Assembly (NCBI RefSeq): GCF_000686905.1 | Contig: NZ_JMLW01000014.1 | Span: 1-64,000 of the forward strand | Source of the DNA: Marinospirillum insulare DSM 21763 | GTDB lineage: Bacteria; Pseudomonadota; Gammaproteobacteria; Pseudomonadales; Halomonadaceae | Direction of reading: 5' to 3' | DNA: 64,000 nucleotides | Part shown: one piece after another, positions 20,453 through 29,682 of the stretch | How positions within the stretch are numbered: the first letter of the stretch is position 1 | Layout of the letters: every line of letters begins with the position of its first letter | Notes under the pieces: generated by a model | Databases searched by the model: none | Seen by the model: the letters and a program-made list of their open reading frames with translations, nothing else | What the model was told of the DNA's origin: nothing | Made by a program: the position numbers and the translations under genes

Positions 20453-21589
20453 TTATTCGGCCTTAACAGTAGTAACCGTTGCACCTGGACGAATTTTTTG
20501 CAGGCCAGCAACAACGACTCGATCACCTGGCTCAACACCTGAATCAACTAACCATTGATCACCAATCGTTTGATTAACTACTATCGTGCGACGTTCAACT
20601 TGGTTGCTGCCATTCACTAGCATTACAAACGTATCGCCACGCGCATCACGTGCAACACTGCGCTGAGGTACTAGCAAGCCATTTTCACGTGTACCCATAT
20701 TGATACGTGCTCTTACATACATACCCGGTAGAAGTAAGTAGTCAGGGTTAGGCACTTCAGCACGCAAAGCAAAACTACCAGTGCTTTGGTTAACAGTTAC
20801 ATCAGCTAGTGTCATTCGACCTGGGTGAGGGTATTCGCTACCATCTTCTAACGTAATAATCACATCAACGTCTTCAGAACGAGACAAGGCACCCGACTCA
20901 AGCTGACGCTGTAATCTTAACCATTCATTAGAAGATTGGTTAACATCAATATACAGAGGGTCTAACTGCTGAATGGTTGTTAAAGCTTGCGGCTGATTAG
21001 CTGTAACCAAAGCACCACGCGTAACAGTAGAAATACTGATTCGGCCACTAATAGGTGCGGTAATACGAGCATTACCGAGTGTTACTTGACGGCTTTGCAC
21101 CGTTGCCTCTGCGACAGCAAGACTGGCTTCTGCTTCTTCTAAGCCTGTCATGGCATCATCATAGCCCTGCTGACTAATCGCTCCCGTTGCACGCAGGCTT
21201 TTAGCACGCTTAGCAACCCGCTGAGCAGAACTTAAAGAGGCTTTAGCGCGCTGCAAAGAAGCTTTGGCGCTATTGAGCTCAGCTAAATAAAGGGCATTAT
21301 CTAATTGATAGAGTGGTTGATTTTCTTCTACCAAGGCACCTTCAGTGAATAAACGCTCTTCAACAATTCCACTGACTTGAGGACGAACTTCAGCAATTAA
21401 AAAAGGATGGGTGCGACCCGAAAGTTCACGGTGCAAGGTTACCTCTTGTGCTTTAAGGGTAACTATAGCTACTTCTTGTGCTGGAGCCTCTTTAGGAGCT
21501 GCAGCTGGGGCTTCTTGTTTATCACAACCCACTAGCAAAGCGCTAGCGAGCAGAGTAACAAGAAATACAGGACGAAAAGGCACGCGCAT
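20453..21589 (-). CDS. RND periplasmic adaptor (membrane fusion) lipoprotein
   Basis: Adaptor of 378 residues from ATG 21589. The frame is open upstream to 21628, but the true N-terminus [22 protein letters not shown] is a lipoprotein signal with a lipobox (LLVGC), and GAGG stands just before this ATG. Lipoyl halves, an alpha-hairpin ([20 protein letters not shown]) and beta-barrel domain follow in the usual order. First gene of the efflux pair. A TetR-type operator-like sequence lies at 21644-21660. Confidence 0.93.
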   Translation of the reverse strand: MRVPFRPVFLVTLLASALLVGCDKQEAPAAAPKEAPAQEVAIVTLKAQEVTLHRELSGRTHPFLIAEVRPQVSGIVEERLFTEGALVEENQPLYQLDNALYLAELNSAKASLQRAKASLSSAQRVAKRAKSLRATGAISQQGYDDAMTGLEEAEASLAVAEATVQSRQVTLGNARITAPISGRISISTVTRGALVTANQPQALTTIQQLDPLYIDVNQSSNEWLRLQRQLESGALSRSEDVDVIITLEDGSEYPHPGRMTLADVTVNQSTGSFALRAEVPNPDYLLLPGMYVRARINMGTRENGLLVPQRSVARDARGDTFVMLVNGSNQVERRTIVVNQTIGDQWLVDSGVEPGDRVVVAGLQKIRPGATVTTVKAE

Positions 21590-21643
21590 AACAACCTCAT
21601 ATAAAAATGGTGATGCCAAAAAAACCAACTCATTTATGGCAAA

Positions 21644-21660
21644 TTAGACTGACCGTTCTA
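21644..21660. promoter_or_regulatory. TetR-type operator-like sequence upstream of the efflux operon
   Basis: TTAGACTGACCGTTCTA lies 55-71 bp upstream of the adaptor ATG. It closely matches the acuR operator half (TTAGACCGACCGTCTAA, around 42181-42197), apart from one substitution and one inserted base. It follows a possible -10 (TAGAAT on the minus strand). Binding by any regulator is inference. Confidence 0.4.
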
Positions 21661-21721
21661 TTCTACATAGATTTAAATTAAAGTAACACTAAACAACACT
21701 ATTTTTTCATTAGCTTGCCAA

Positions 21722-22714
21722 TTAGTAACTTGGCGCCGCCAGCTCAATTAAAGCAGACTTAAAAGCAGTTCCTAAACGCTTTTCTATTAATTGCCAAGGG
21801 TTAGGTTCTGGCGTGTAGTTAACTGTTCGCTCCAAGCCCAAACGACTCTGCAAAGAGAAGACTGAGCCTAGTTCGTCAATTAAACCCTGCTCTAAAGCCA
21901 GCTCACCATTCCAAACTAATCCAGAAAAAATTTGTGGGTTGTTGACTAAGCGTTCACCACGACCCTCTTTGACTCTTTCAATAAACTGCTGATGAGTGGA
22001 ATCAAGAACGGTTTGCCAAAAAGCTCTCTGCTCAGCATTCATTTCAGTAAAAGGGTCTAAAAAAGCCTTATTCTCACCTGAGGTGAATACTCGACGTTCA
22101 ATACCTAAGCGCTCCATGGCTTCTTTAAAACCAAACCCACCTGAAACCACTCCAATAGAGCCTACTAAACTGGCACGATCTGCAAAAATAGTGTCTGCAG
22201 CTACTGCAACGTAATAGCCACCTGAGGCACCTAGGTCTTCAATAACGGCATAAACAGGAAGTTCAGGATTGCTTTTCTTTAGTGTTACTACACCCTCATA
22301 AATTTGACCGGCTTGTACAGGGCTGCCACCTGGGCTATTAATTCTTAACACCACCGCCTTAGCACCTGGGGCTTTGAAAGCGCGTTCTACACCTTGCAAT
22401 ACTTGTACAGCACTGGCTCGTCCGTCTGCTTCAATCGTTCCTTTAATATCAACTAAAGCCAAATGTTCTCCACTGGTAGAAACCTCTGTTGCAGGCGATA
22501 AAAGCTGTTTTCCTGAACCAAAAACTAGCAATAAAACCGCCAGAGTTAAGACACCACGAAAAATACCGCCAATTAAACGGCCTCTTCTAGCTCGGCGCTG
22601 CTCTAATAAAACTTCTTTAGCCCAAGCTTGCATCCATTGCTCAGGTTCACCTGTTTTCTTTTGCTCTTCAACTGGCTTAGCTTGGCTAGTCCAAGGGTCA
22701 TGTTGCTCACTCAT
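21722..22714 (-). CDS. sppA: Signal peptide peptidase SppA (short form)
   Basis: Membrane-anchored serine protease of 330 residues with one membrane segment (about 47-66) and a single S49 domain. The nucleophile is in DLGASGGYYVA and the general-base lysine probably in GENKAFLDPF. It cleaves remnant signal peptides in the membrane. It overlaps rluC by 4 nt, the common rluC-sppA arrangement in pseudomonads and relatives. Confidence 0.92.
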   Translation of the reverse strand: MSEQHDPWTSQAKPVEEQKKTGEPEQWMQAWAKEVLLEQRRARRGRLIGGIFRGVLTLAVLLLVFGSGKQLLSPATEVSTSGEHLALVDIKGTIEADGRASAVQVLQGVERAFKAPGAKAVVLRINSPGGSPVQAGQIYEGVVTLKKSNPELPVYAVIEDLGASGGYYVAVAADTIFADRASLVGSIGVVSGGFGFKEAMERLGIERRVFTSGENKAFLDPFTEMNAEQRAFWQTVLDSTHQQFIERVKEGRGERLVNNPQIFSGLVWNGELALEQGLIDELGSVFSLQSRLGLERTVNYTPEPNPWQLIEKRLGTAFKSALIELAAPSY

Positions 22715-23679
22715 AGCTTTCCTACCTTTACTTGTTCAACTTTCTGCCAAGATTCTTCTAAGGGTGCTTCTATAGAAATGCGTTGCTGCGTTACCGGATC
22801 TAAAAACTCAAGTCGACGCGCATGCAAGAACATTCTTGGGATACCTGCACGGCGAAAATGTTCATTAATTGCGTCTTTTCCATATTTTGGATCGCCAATT
22901 AATGGAAAACCTGCCGAGGTGGCATGAATACGAATTTGGTGGGTTCGCCCTGTGACTGGTTCTGCTTCAATTAATGTCAGACCCTGTTGCTTTTTAATAA
23001 TTTTGAAACGTGTCAGCGATGCCTTGCCTTGATTAAACTCAGCTACTTTCATGCGGCGCTCACCTGAGGGCGAAGAAGCACGATCGATGGGCGCATTAAT
23101 TTCTACTAAGCTGCTAGGCCAATCACCCAACACCCAGGCTTGATAATACTTACCCATACTTTTTTCACGTAGCTGATCTTGTAAAAAGTTCAAAGCTTGG
23201 CGAGATTTAGCTAACAAAATACACCCTGAGGTATCCTTATCCAACCTATGCACCAGTTCTAAGCTAGTTAACTCAGGCCTAACCTGCCTTAATGCTTCAA
23301 TTAAGCCGATACGCACACCACTACCACCATGCACAGCCAAGCCAGCCGGCTTGTTAAAAACCATCACCTGTTCATTTTCGAACAGAAGCGCCTCACCCTC
23401 TAAAAGTTCACGCAAACCTTTGCCCACGGGTGTTACCGAAGCTTTTTCAGCTAAACGTATAGGCGGCACCCTTACACAATCACCCGCTTTTAAACGGGTA
23501 TCTGCTTTGGCGCGCTTTTTATTAATTCTTACCTCGCCTTTACGAATAATGCGGTAGATCAGAGTTTTAGGTGCACCTTTTAGCTGGCCTAGCAAATAGT
23601 TATCTAACCTTTGACCTGCTGCATTAGCCGTTATTTCTAAATAACTCACTGCAACAACTGGTGTACTGGGACTCGACAT
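22711..23679 (-). CDS. rluC: 23S rRNA pseudouridine synthase RluC
   Basis: Protein of 322 residues: N-terminal S4 RNA-binding domain (about 18-75, QRLDNYLLGQLKGAPKTLIYRIIRK is its start) and a RluA-type catalytic domain with the active-site Asp in HRLDKDTSG. RluC modifies U955, U2504 and U2580 of 23S rRNA in E. coli. Placement next to the rne gene, divergently transcribed, is the conserved gammaproteobacterial order and supports RluC over RluA or RluD. Confidence 0.94.
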   Translation of the reverse strand: MSSPSTPVVAVSYLEITANAAGQRLDNYLLGQLKGAPKTLIYRIIRKGEVRINKKRAKADTRLKAGDCVRVPPIRLAEKASVTPVGKGLRELLEGEALLFENEQVMVFNKPAGLAVHGGSGVRIGLIEALRQVRPELTSLELVHRLDKDTSGCILLAKSRQALNFLQDQLREKSMGKYYQAWVLGDWPSSLVEINAPIDRASSPSGERRMKVAEFNQGKASLTRFKIIKKQQGLTLIEAEPVTGRTHQIRIHATSAGFPLIGDPKYGKDAINEHFRRAGIPRMFLHARRLEFLDPVTQQRISIEAPLEESWQKVEQVKVGKL

Positions 23680-23749
23680 AAAGCAAATTACCTAGGTTAG
23701 CCAAAAAATCAGCTCAGTATAACAAGCTTAGAAGTCTTTTTCTGACCGA

Positions 23750-23778
23750 TTGCTCAGCTACATGACTGCTGGTATGAT
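23750..23778 (+). promoter_or_regulatory. Putative rne promoter
   Basis: TTGCTC (23750-23755), 17-bp spacer and TATGAT (23773-23778). Predicted start near 23785, giving a leader of about 400 nt, similar in size to the 361-nt E. coli rne leader through which RNase E feeds back on its own mRNA. Confidence 0.6.
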
Positions 23779-23784
23779 GCGGTG

Positions 23785-24183
23785 TGCGAAAAAGGGTAAC
23801 CCCTCATGGAGCGCCTGCACCCATAGTAGATTTTGGTGGGCGACACGCAGGCCAGCACAAAACAAATTTTAAGAAAACGAATTTTAATAACGCCCGATGT
23901 CCTTTATCAGGCAAAGAAGAAACCGCGGCACAGGCTCGCGAGTTGTGAATTATTTATTTTTACCTTGTGCTAACTAGCAGAAATTGTGACGTTTCGACCA
24001 TATAAATTAGTTGTTTATCCCTAGCTCGCTACTCAGTGAGTAGTTTAAATGAAGCGAACAGTCTCTTAAGTTAAGCGTTAAAGCAGAGAACCAAAACCCC
24101 AACTGGCTTTTGGTGTAACAGCACAAAGAAACATAATGTAAACAACCCGCCATGTCTGGACTGCCAGAACATACGGAAACACC
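23785..24183 (+). promoter_or_regulatory. Long structured 5' leader of rne
   Basis: About 400 nt without a gene. A hairpin is visible at 23813-23852 (GCCTGC pairing with GCAGGC, extended by CCCA/TGGG inside). The stretch 23925-24010 holds A/U-rich single-stranded-looking sequence between GC-rich segments. By analogy with E. coli rne this probably serves autoregulatory mRNA cleavage; the fold itself was not computed. Confidence 0.5.
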
Positions 24184-26907
24184 ATGAAACGCATGCTAAT
24201 TAATGCTACCCAGCCAGAAGAACGCCGGGTAGCGCTTGTAGACGGACAAAGACTTTACGATCTCGACATAGAATCTGGTTCAAGAGAGTCAAAAAAAGCC
24301 AATATTTATCGCGGACGCATTACCCGTGTAGAACCCAGCTTAGAAGCAGCCTTTGTAGACTATGGTGCTGAACGCCATGGTTTTTTACCTTTAAAAGAAA
24401 TAGGTCGTGAATATTTTGCTAAAAGCCCTAATGAAGGCCGTGGCAATATTCGTGATTTAGTCAAAGAAGGCACAGAGGTTATTGTTCAGGTAGATAAAGA
24501 AGAACGTGGTAATAAAGGTGCTGCGCTTACTACCTACGTTAGCCTAGCAGGTCGTTACCTAGTTTTAATGCCTAACAACGCACGCGCAGGGGGCATTTCT
24601 CGCCGCATTGAAGGTGAAGAAAGAGCTGCCCTAAAAGATGCTATGAACAATCTAAATGTACCCAACCAAATGGGTGTTATTGTTCGCACTGCGGGTATTG
24701 GTCGTATAAGCGAAGAACTACAGTGGGACTTAGATTACCTAGTAAAAATTTGGGAAGCAGTAAACCAAGCAGCCTTAGAAAAGCCTGCGCCTTTCCTTAT
24801 TTATCGTGAATCTAACGTTATTATTCGCGCCATGCGTGATTACTTACGCCAAGATATTGGTGAAGTGCTGATTGATAATCAGGAAGTTTACGATCAGGCA
24901 CAAACCTTTATTCAGCAGGTAATGCCTACCTACCAGAACAAAATTAAGTTCTACCAAGATGACGTACCGCTTTTTTCACGTTTTCAAATAGAAAGCCAAA
25001 TAGAAACTGCCTTCCAACGTGAAGTAAAACTCCCTTCGGGCGGCTCTATCGTTATTGACCATACAGAAGCTTTAGTTTCTATAGACATTAACTCTGCCAG
25101 AGCAACCCGTGGCAGTGATATTGAAGAAACTGCGCTACAAACTAACCTAGAAGCCGCCGATGAAGTGGCACGCCAATTACGCCTGCGTGATATTGGTGGT
25201 TTGGTAGTGATCGACTTCATTGACATGAGCCCCATTAAAAACCAGCGTGAAGTTGAAAACCGTATGCGTGATGCGCTAAAAATTGACCGCGCACGTGTAC
25301 AAATTGGTCGTATTTCACGCTTTGGCTTACTAGAAATGTCTCGTCAGCGTCTACGTCCATCACTAGGCGAAACCAGTGGTATGGTTTGCCCTCGCTGTGA
25401 AGGTCAAGGCACCATTCGTGATGTTAAATCCATCGCACTTTCTATTCTTCGCTTAATTGAAGAAGAAGCCATGAAAGAAAATACCGCACAAATTCGTGCC
25501 GTATTACCAGTCACTGTTGCTACCTTCTTACTGAATGAAAAACGCTCTCCTTTAAACGAAATAGAGCAGCGTCAAAAGGTTGAAGTGTTGGTTATTCCTA
25601 ACCCTGATATGCACACACCTCATTACGATGTATTCCGAGTGCGTGAAGATGAGTTACCTGAAACGGATATTCAAGTTGCTAGCTACGAGTTAGACGTTAG
25701 CGCTACTAATGACAAAGAACCGCTGAGCAGCAATGAAAAAGCAACTGGCTTTGCAGAAGCAGCTGTTCAAAATGTTATTCGCACCACACCTGCACCTACT
25801 GAAGAACAAGCCAAAGCTATTAGTGCAGCCAATAGCCAAGCGACCACAGCAGCAGAAAAAGATGAAAAACCCAGCTTGGTTAATCGACTAGTTAAATTCT
25901 TATTTGGTGAGCCGGCTACTAACACAGAAAAAGTTGAAGCTAAAAAACCAGCAACCAACACAACGCCTAACCGCAATACAGCTGATAAAAAGCCGAGTGA
26001 ACGTACTCACCGCACAAGTAAAACGCGCGAAAATAACCAGCGCAACCCACGCCAGCGCACTGATAATCGCCGCACCAGTACGCGTCGTGAACGTGATGAG
26101 TCAAACAGCTCAAACGAGACAAACCGTCAGGAAACACGCCAACAAGCTGCAACTGCTCAGGATAGCAATACACCGCCTAAGCCAACTCGCACTAACCCGC
26201 GTAACCGCCGCCGCAATAAAGCAGTGACGGGTGACGCAGCCGTTGCTCCAGACTTTGAGAAGTTGAAGTCGAGCGTACAACCGACTAATGAAGATACAGT
26301 TGAAACAGCACCTTCTTCGCCTACTGACAAAAAAGCTGTAGCTAAAACTGAAACAACTGCCAGCGCTGAGCAGCAGGGAACATCAATTGAAAAAGCACCT
26401 GAGCCCAAGGTAACAGCAGCTAGCAATGAATCAACAAACACTGCAGCAGACTCAGTAGAAGAAAAGCCTAAATCTGGTCGAGGTCGTCCAGCTAAAACTG
26501 AATCAGACGCTACCGAAACAGAAGCAGTTGCTAAGGAAACCACCGTTACACAAGCGGCGGCTCCACAACAACCACTAGCCGAAGCAGCAGTTACAGAGCA
26601 GCCTAAGGTTGAAGCTTCTACTGAAACTCCTGCTACTGCTACTAAAGAAGCTAAAGCGGAAGATACTCAGGTTGAAGCGCCTCAAGTTGCGCCTGTGACT
26701 GAGCCTCATGTAGCCGCAGCAGAGCCAGCACCTGAGCCTACTCCAGTAGAAGAGGTTGCAGCACCTAAAGAAGAAGCAAGCAACAACCCCTTTGCTCACT
26801 TACCTGGCTACCAACCCTTGCCTGGTCGCGCACCTAATGACCCGCGTGAAGTGCGCCGTCGCAAGAAAATGGAAGAAGAGCTTAAGGCTCATTCAAGTAA
26901 CGACTAA
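24184..26907 (+). CDS. rne: Ribonuclease E
   Basis: RNase E of 907 residues. N-terminal catalytic half: S1 domain (about 35-125), 5' sensor, and DNase I-like domain with the magnesium-binding Asp301 ([12 protein letters not shown]) and Asp344 (VVIDFIDMS), followed by the zinc-link Cys402/Cys405 (CPRCEGQG). All are offset by two from E. coli. The C-terminal half (from about 520) is low complexity, with an Arg-rich RNA-binding stretch (about 610-680) and a long Ala/Glu/Thr/Pro region, a degradosome scaffold of fast-evolving sequence. It starts at ATG 24184 without an obvious Shine-Dalgarno. Confidence 0.97.
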   Translation: MKRMLINATQPEERRVALVDGQRLYDLDIESGSRESKKANIYRGRITRVEPSLEAAFVDYGAERHGFLPLKEIGREYFAKSPNEGRGNIRDLVKEGTEVIVQVDKEERGNKGAALTTYVSLAGRYLVLMPNNARAGGISRRIEGEERAALKDAMNNLNVPNQMGVIVRTAGIGRISEELQWDLDYLVKIWEAVNQAALEKPAPFLIYRESNVIIRAMRDYLRQDIGEVLIDNQEVYDQAQTFIQQVMPTYQNKIKFYQDDVPLFSRFQIESQIETAFQREVKLPSGGSIVIDHTEALVSIDINSARATRGSDIEETALQTNLEAADEVARQLRLRDIGGLVVIDFIDMSPIKNQREVENRMRDALKIDRARVQIGRISRFGLLEMSRQRLRPSLGETSGMVCPRCEGQGTIRDVKSIALSILRLIEEEAMKENTAQIRAVLPVTVATFLLNEKRSPLNEIEQRQKVEVLVIPNPDMHTPHYDVFRVREDELPETDIQVASYELDVSATNDKEPLSSNEKATGFAEAAVQNVIRTTPAPTEEQAKAISAANSQATTAAEKDEKPSLVNRLVKFLFGEPATNTEKVEAKKPATNTTPNRNTADKKPSERTHRTSKTRENNQRNPRQRTDNRRTSTRRERDESNSSNETNRQETRQQAATAQDSNTPPKPTRTNPRNRRRNKAVTGDAAVAPDFEKLKSSVQPTNEDTVETAPSSPTDKKAVAKTETTASAEQQGTSIEKAPEPKVTAASNESTNTAADSVEEKPKSGRGRPAKTESDATETEAVAKETTVTQAAAPQQPLAEAAVTEQPKVEASTETPATATKEAKAEDTQVEAPQVAPVTEPHVAAAEPAPEPTPVEEVAAPKEEASNNPFAHLPGYQPLPGRAPNDPREVRRRKKMEEELKAHSSND

Positions 26908-26920
26908 TCGTTAGTATTTA

Positions 26921-26950
26921 ATCGCTTGCTGACTACCTACAGCAAGCGAT
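26921..26950 (+). terminator. First of two hairpins after rne
   Basis: Perfect 11-bp stem ATCGCTTGCTG (26921-26931) with CAGCAAGCGAT (26940-26950), 8-nt loop. It has no T-run of its own and lies just before a canonical terminator, so it may stabilise the 3' end or aid termination. Confidence 0.6.
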
Positions 26951-26957
26951 ACCTACA

Positions 26958-26985
26958 AAAACTCGCTCACAAGGCGAGTTTTTTG
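26958..26985 (+). terminator. Rho-independent terminator of rne
   Basis: Stem AACTCGC/GCGAGTT (about 26960-26966 and 26974-26981) with flanking A-run and T-run (TTTTTTG). The A-run allows it to act on the convergent DUF1456 transcript as well. Confidence 0.85.
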
Positions 26986-26987
26986 TT

Positions 26988-27449
26988 TTATTTTTTCCGA
27001 TAATACTTTTCCATACCGTCCAGAATGTTACGCATCAGTTGATCTAAACACCTTCGGTAGTTCTTGTGTTCTGGATTACGAAACAAAGCACTCAGCTCAT
27101 GTTTACTTATAGAAAATCCATTCAGTTGCAACATTTTAAGCAGGTCATCTGCTTGCAGACTGAGTGCAATTTTAAGCTTTCTTAATATAATATTATTACT
27201 TAGTAGCTGCTCTGGCTCAGGTATGCCATCGCCTTTAGGGCCTCGGTTTTTAATGATTAACCCATTTAAAAACCGTGCAAGCATGACATCCTCACACAAA
27301 ACAAAACCAGGCTCTTCTTCACGGCTCATCCAAGCTAATAACTCCTGTCTGCTGGCCTTGTAGCCACCTAGTTCAAATTTAGCCAGCATTTGTTGATCGC
27401 TATAATCAAAAATATAACGCACACGGCGTAGAATATCGTTATTGTTGAT
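26988..27449 (-). CDS. DUF1456 (YehS-like) protein, probable ATC start
   Basis: Two repeated domains of the DUF1456 family (about 10-65 and 75-140; SNNIILRKLKIALSLQADDLLKML is the second repeat start). The first conventional start in frame is GTG 27422 (144 residues), but that removes the conserved beginning of the first repeat. The nine codons upstream read INNNDILRR, aligning codon for codon with the E. coli YehS start MLSNDILRS, with ATC at 27449 where the Met should be. AGGAAGG stands 6 nt before this ATC, and a TGA closes the frame six codons upstream. I therefore place the start at ATC; a sequencing error is the alternative. Function of the family is unknown. Confidence 0.75.
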   Translation of the reverse strand: MNNNDILRRVRYIFDYSDQQMLAKFELGGYKASRQELLAWMSREEEPGFVLCEDVMLARFLNGLIIKNRGPKGDGIPEPEQLLSNNIILRKLKIALSLQADDLLKMLQLNGFSISKHELSALFRNPEHKNYRRCLDQLMRNILDGMEKYYRKK

Positions 27450-27526
27450 GACACACCTTCCTATTCAAACCTTCATTACCCTAGGCTTTAACTTTTGAGT
27501 CGTTTGATTGTATTTATACAAAAATA

Positions 27527-27553
27527 AAGGGCCACTCTAAAAGAGTGACCCTT
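27527..27553 (-). terminator. Terminator downstream of phaC
   Basis: 12-bp stem with one mismatch (AAGGGCCACTCT with AGAGTGACCCTT), 3-nt loop, followed on the minus strand by TTTATTTTTG. Confidence 0.85.
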
Positions 27554-27592
27554 GATCAATATTTACATCTCTAAGCTAACTTAGCTAGAACT

Positions 27593-29590
27593 TTATTTGG
27601 CTTTTGGCGTTTTAGCTCTAGTCGTTTTAGGCTTAGCTGTTGGTTGAGTTGCTTTTGTTGCTGCTTCTTTTTTAGCAGCAGGCTTAGTAGCAACTTTTTC
27701 TTTAGATGCAGCAGGATCTTCAGGTGAGTCCGTATTAGCCGCTTCTGGTTTAGGTGCAATAACATCGGTAATTTTTAACTTAACATAACTACCCGGTGCT
27801 GCTTCTATAACCTTTAACTTGCCTTTATTAGGATCACGAGCTACCACTTGATTCGCTGGGTCAGCATATTTGTTGCTAGTCACCCATTCTTGCCAATCTG
27901 ACCACCAAGAACCTTCATGTTTATCTGCACCAGCAAACCAAGCATCAGGCGTTTCAGCTATTAGATCGTTAGTCCAGTAGCCATACTTTACTTTGTTGGG
28001 TGGGTTAACTACACCAGCAATATGCCCTGAGCCTGATAACACAAATTTAACAGGCCCTGAGTGAACCTGAGCACCAGTATAAGTCGACTTCCATTTAGCT
28101 ATATGGTCTTGGATTGTTGAAACAAAGTAAGCAGGTGTTTTCACTTTGCTTATGTCTATTTTAACACCATCAACTTCTATACCACCTGGCTGAATCAAAC
28201 GGTTATGCTGGTACATATTACGCAAGTAAAACTTGTGCATAGCAGCTGGCATATTAGTGCCGTCAGTATTCCAATACAGCAGGTCAAAAGCAGCTGGTCG
28301 ATCACCTTTAAGGTAGTTATTAATATAGAAAGACCAAAACAAGTCGTTTTCACGCAGTAGGTTAAAGCTAAATGCCATAACGCGGCCATCTAAATAGCCG
28401 GTAGTATCTAGCTGTTTTTCCATACCTCGTAAGCTGGCTTCATTAATAAATACACTGATTTCACCTGGATCTGAAAAATCTTGCAAAGTTGCCATGTAAG
28501 TAACTGACTTAACACGCTTCTCTTGCTTAGTTGCTGCTAGGTAAGCCACTGTAGAAGCAGTTAAAGTGCCACCAATACAGTAAGAAAGCAGGTTTACATC
28601 TGCTTCACCTGTTTGCTCTTTAACAGCATCCATCGCTGCCAAAGTGCCTTGGTTCATGTATTCAGACCATCCATAATCACGCATTTCTGGACCAGGGTTA
28701 ACCCAAGAAATAATAAACACACTATGCCCTTGGTCTGTTAACCATTTAACTAGTGAGTTACTTTCGCGCAAGTCTAGTATGTAGAACTTGTTAATCCAGG
28801 GTGGAACAATTAACAAAGGTGTTTTGTACTGTTTTTCAGTGGTGGGCTGATACTGAATTAATTGTATTAACTTATTCTGAAAAACTACCTGGCCAGGCGT
28901 TGTCGCAACGTTTTCACCTAATGTAAAAGCACTAACATCCGTCATAGTGACGTTCAGGCCTTCAGCACTTTGCTTCATATCGTTACTTAGCTGCTTCATT
29001 CCTTTCAGTAAGTTTTGGCCGCGTGTTTCTACTGTGCGTCGAATAACTTCAGGGTTGGTAAACAGGGAGTTAGAAGGTGAGTGTGCATTCACTAGCTGAC
29101 GTGTATAAAAGTCAACCTGCTGACGCGTATGGTCTTCTAAGCCCTCAACCCCGTTCACTACATTCAACACACTGCGAGACTGAAGTAGATAGGACTGCTT
29201 AATAAACTTATAAATTAAATTTTCTGACCATTCAGGATCATTAAAGCGGCGATCATCTCTTGCAGGTTCTATGGTTGCTTCAACATCTTTTTGACCTAAG
29301 AGTTCACGCACAGTGTTTTGCCATAATTGCATCTGGCCTTGCATTAGGCTCATCTGTTCGTCAAACATCACCATAGGATTTGCAGCTAACTGCTGCCCTA
29401 ACTGCTGAAAGTTTTCACCCATATCGTTAAATATAGATGAGGAGGTATCACTAGCGCCCCCTTCATTTTGACTAATAAATTGTTGTATTACAGCTTGATA
29501 ACGCTCATTAGCCTCAGTCATCCATTCGAACATTTCAGCAGGGTCAAATGGATTATGATCGGGTTGCTGATCATTTTTTTCTTCAGTCAT
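27593..29590 (-). CDS. phaC: Class I poly(3-hydroxyalkanoate) synthase PhaC
   Basis: PHA synthase of 665 residues, polymerising 3-hydroxyacyl-CoA on granules. N-terminal PhaC_N domain (about 95-270) then alpha/beta-hydrolase core. The catalytic Cys338 sits in a lipase-like box SYCIGG; Asp is in STIQDHIAKW and His in SGSGHIAGVVNPP. Class I is suggested by length and absence of PhaE/PhaR. The C-terminal ~50 residues are a Lys/Ala/Thr/Pro tail (KPAAKKEAATKATQPTAKP), like histone H1 or PhaF-type tails, beyond the usual end. It follows the phasin gene on the same strand. Confidence 0.94.
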   Translation of the reverse strand: MTEEKNDQQPDHNPFDPAEMFEWMTEANERYQAVIQQFISQNEGGASDTSSSIFNDMGENFQQLGQQLAANPMVMFDEQMSLMQGQMQLWQNTVRELLGQKDVEATIEPARDDRRFNDPEWSENLIYKFIKQSYLLQSRSVLNVVNGVEGLEDHTRQQVDFYTRQLVNAHSPSNSLFTNPEVIRRTVETRGQNLLKGMKQLSNDMKQSAEGLNVTMTDVSAFTLGENVATTPGQVVFQNKLIQLIQYQPTTEKQYKTPLLIVPPWINKFYILDLRESNSLVKWLTDQGHSVFIISWVNPGPEMRDYGWSEYMNQGTLAAMDAVKEQTGEADVNLLSYCIGGTLTASTVAYLAATKQEKRVKSVTYMATLQDFSDPGEISVFINEASLRGMEKQLDTTGYLDGRVMAFSFNLLRENDLFWSFYINNYLKGDRPAAFDLLYWNTDGTNMPAAMHKFYLRNMYQHNRLIQPGGIEVDGVKIDISKVKTPAYFVSTIQDHIAKWKSTYTGAQVHSGPVKFVLSGSGHIAGVVNPPNKVKYGYWTNDLIAETPDAWFAGADKHEGSWWSDWQEWVTSNKYADPANQVVARDPNKGKLKVIEAAPGSYVKLKITDVIAPKPEAANTDSPEDPAASKEKVATKPAAKKEAATKATQPTAKPKTTRAKTPKAK

Positions 29591-29616
29591 TCACCAACTC
29601 CCTTTTATTTACCTAT

Positions 29617-29645
29617 AAAAAAAGAGGCTAGTAGCCCCTTTTTTA
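29617..29645 (-). terminator. Terminator between phasin and phaC
   Basis: On the minus strand an A-rich run precedes GGGGCTACTAGCCTC (small-loop hairpin) and a run of seven T residues. It lies 27 nt before phaC, so it may reduce read-through from phasin into phaC and keep phasin in excess. Confidence 0.75.
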
Positions 29646-29682
29646 ATTTTCTAACGCTTTAGAAGGCTAAAACTAGTCAGTA

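Noticed and set aside
23785-24183. Possible independent non-coding RNA upstream of rne
   Set aside because: No tRNA, tmRNA or other known RNA feature seen and no internal terminator; simpler as an rne leader.
25904-26227. Open frame inside the C-terminal region of rne
   Set aside because: Overlaps the low-complexity scaffold of rne in another frame; composition reflects the Arg/Thr-rich repeats.
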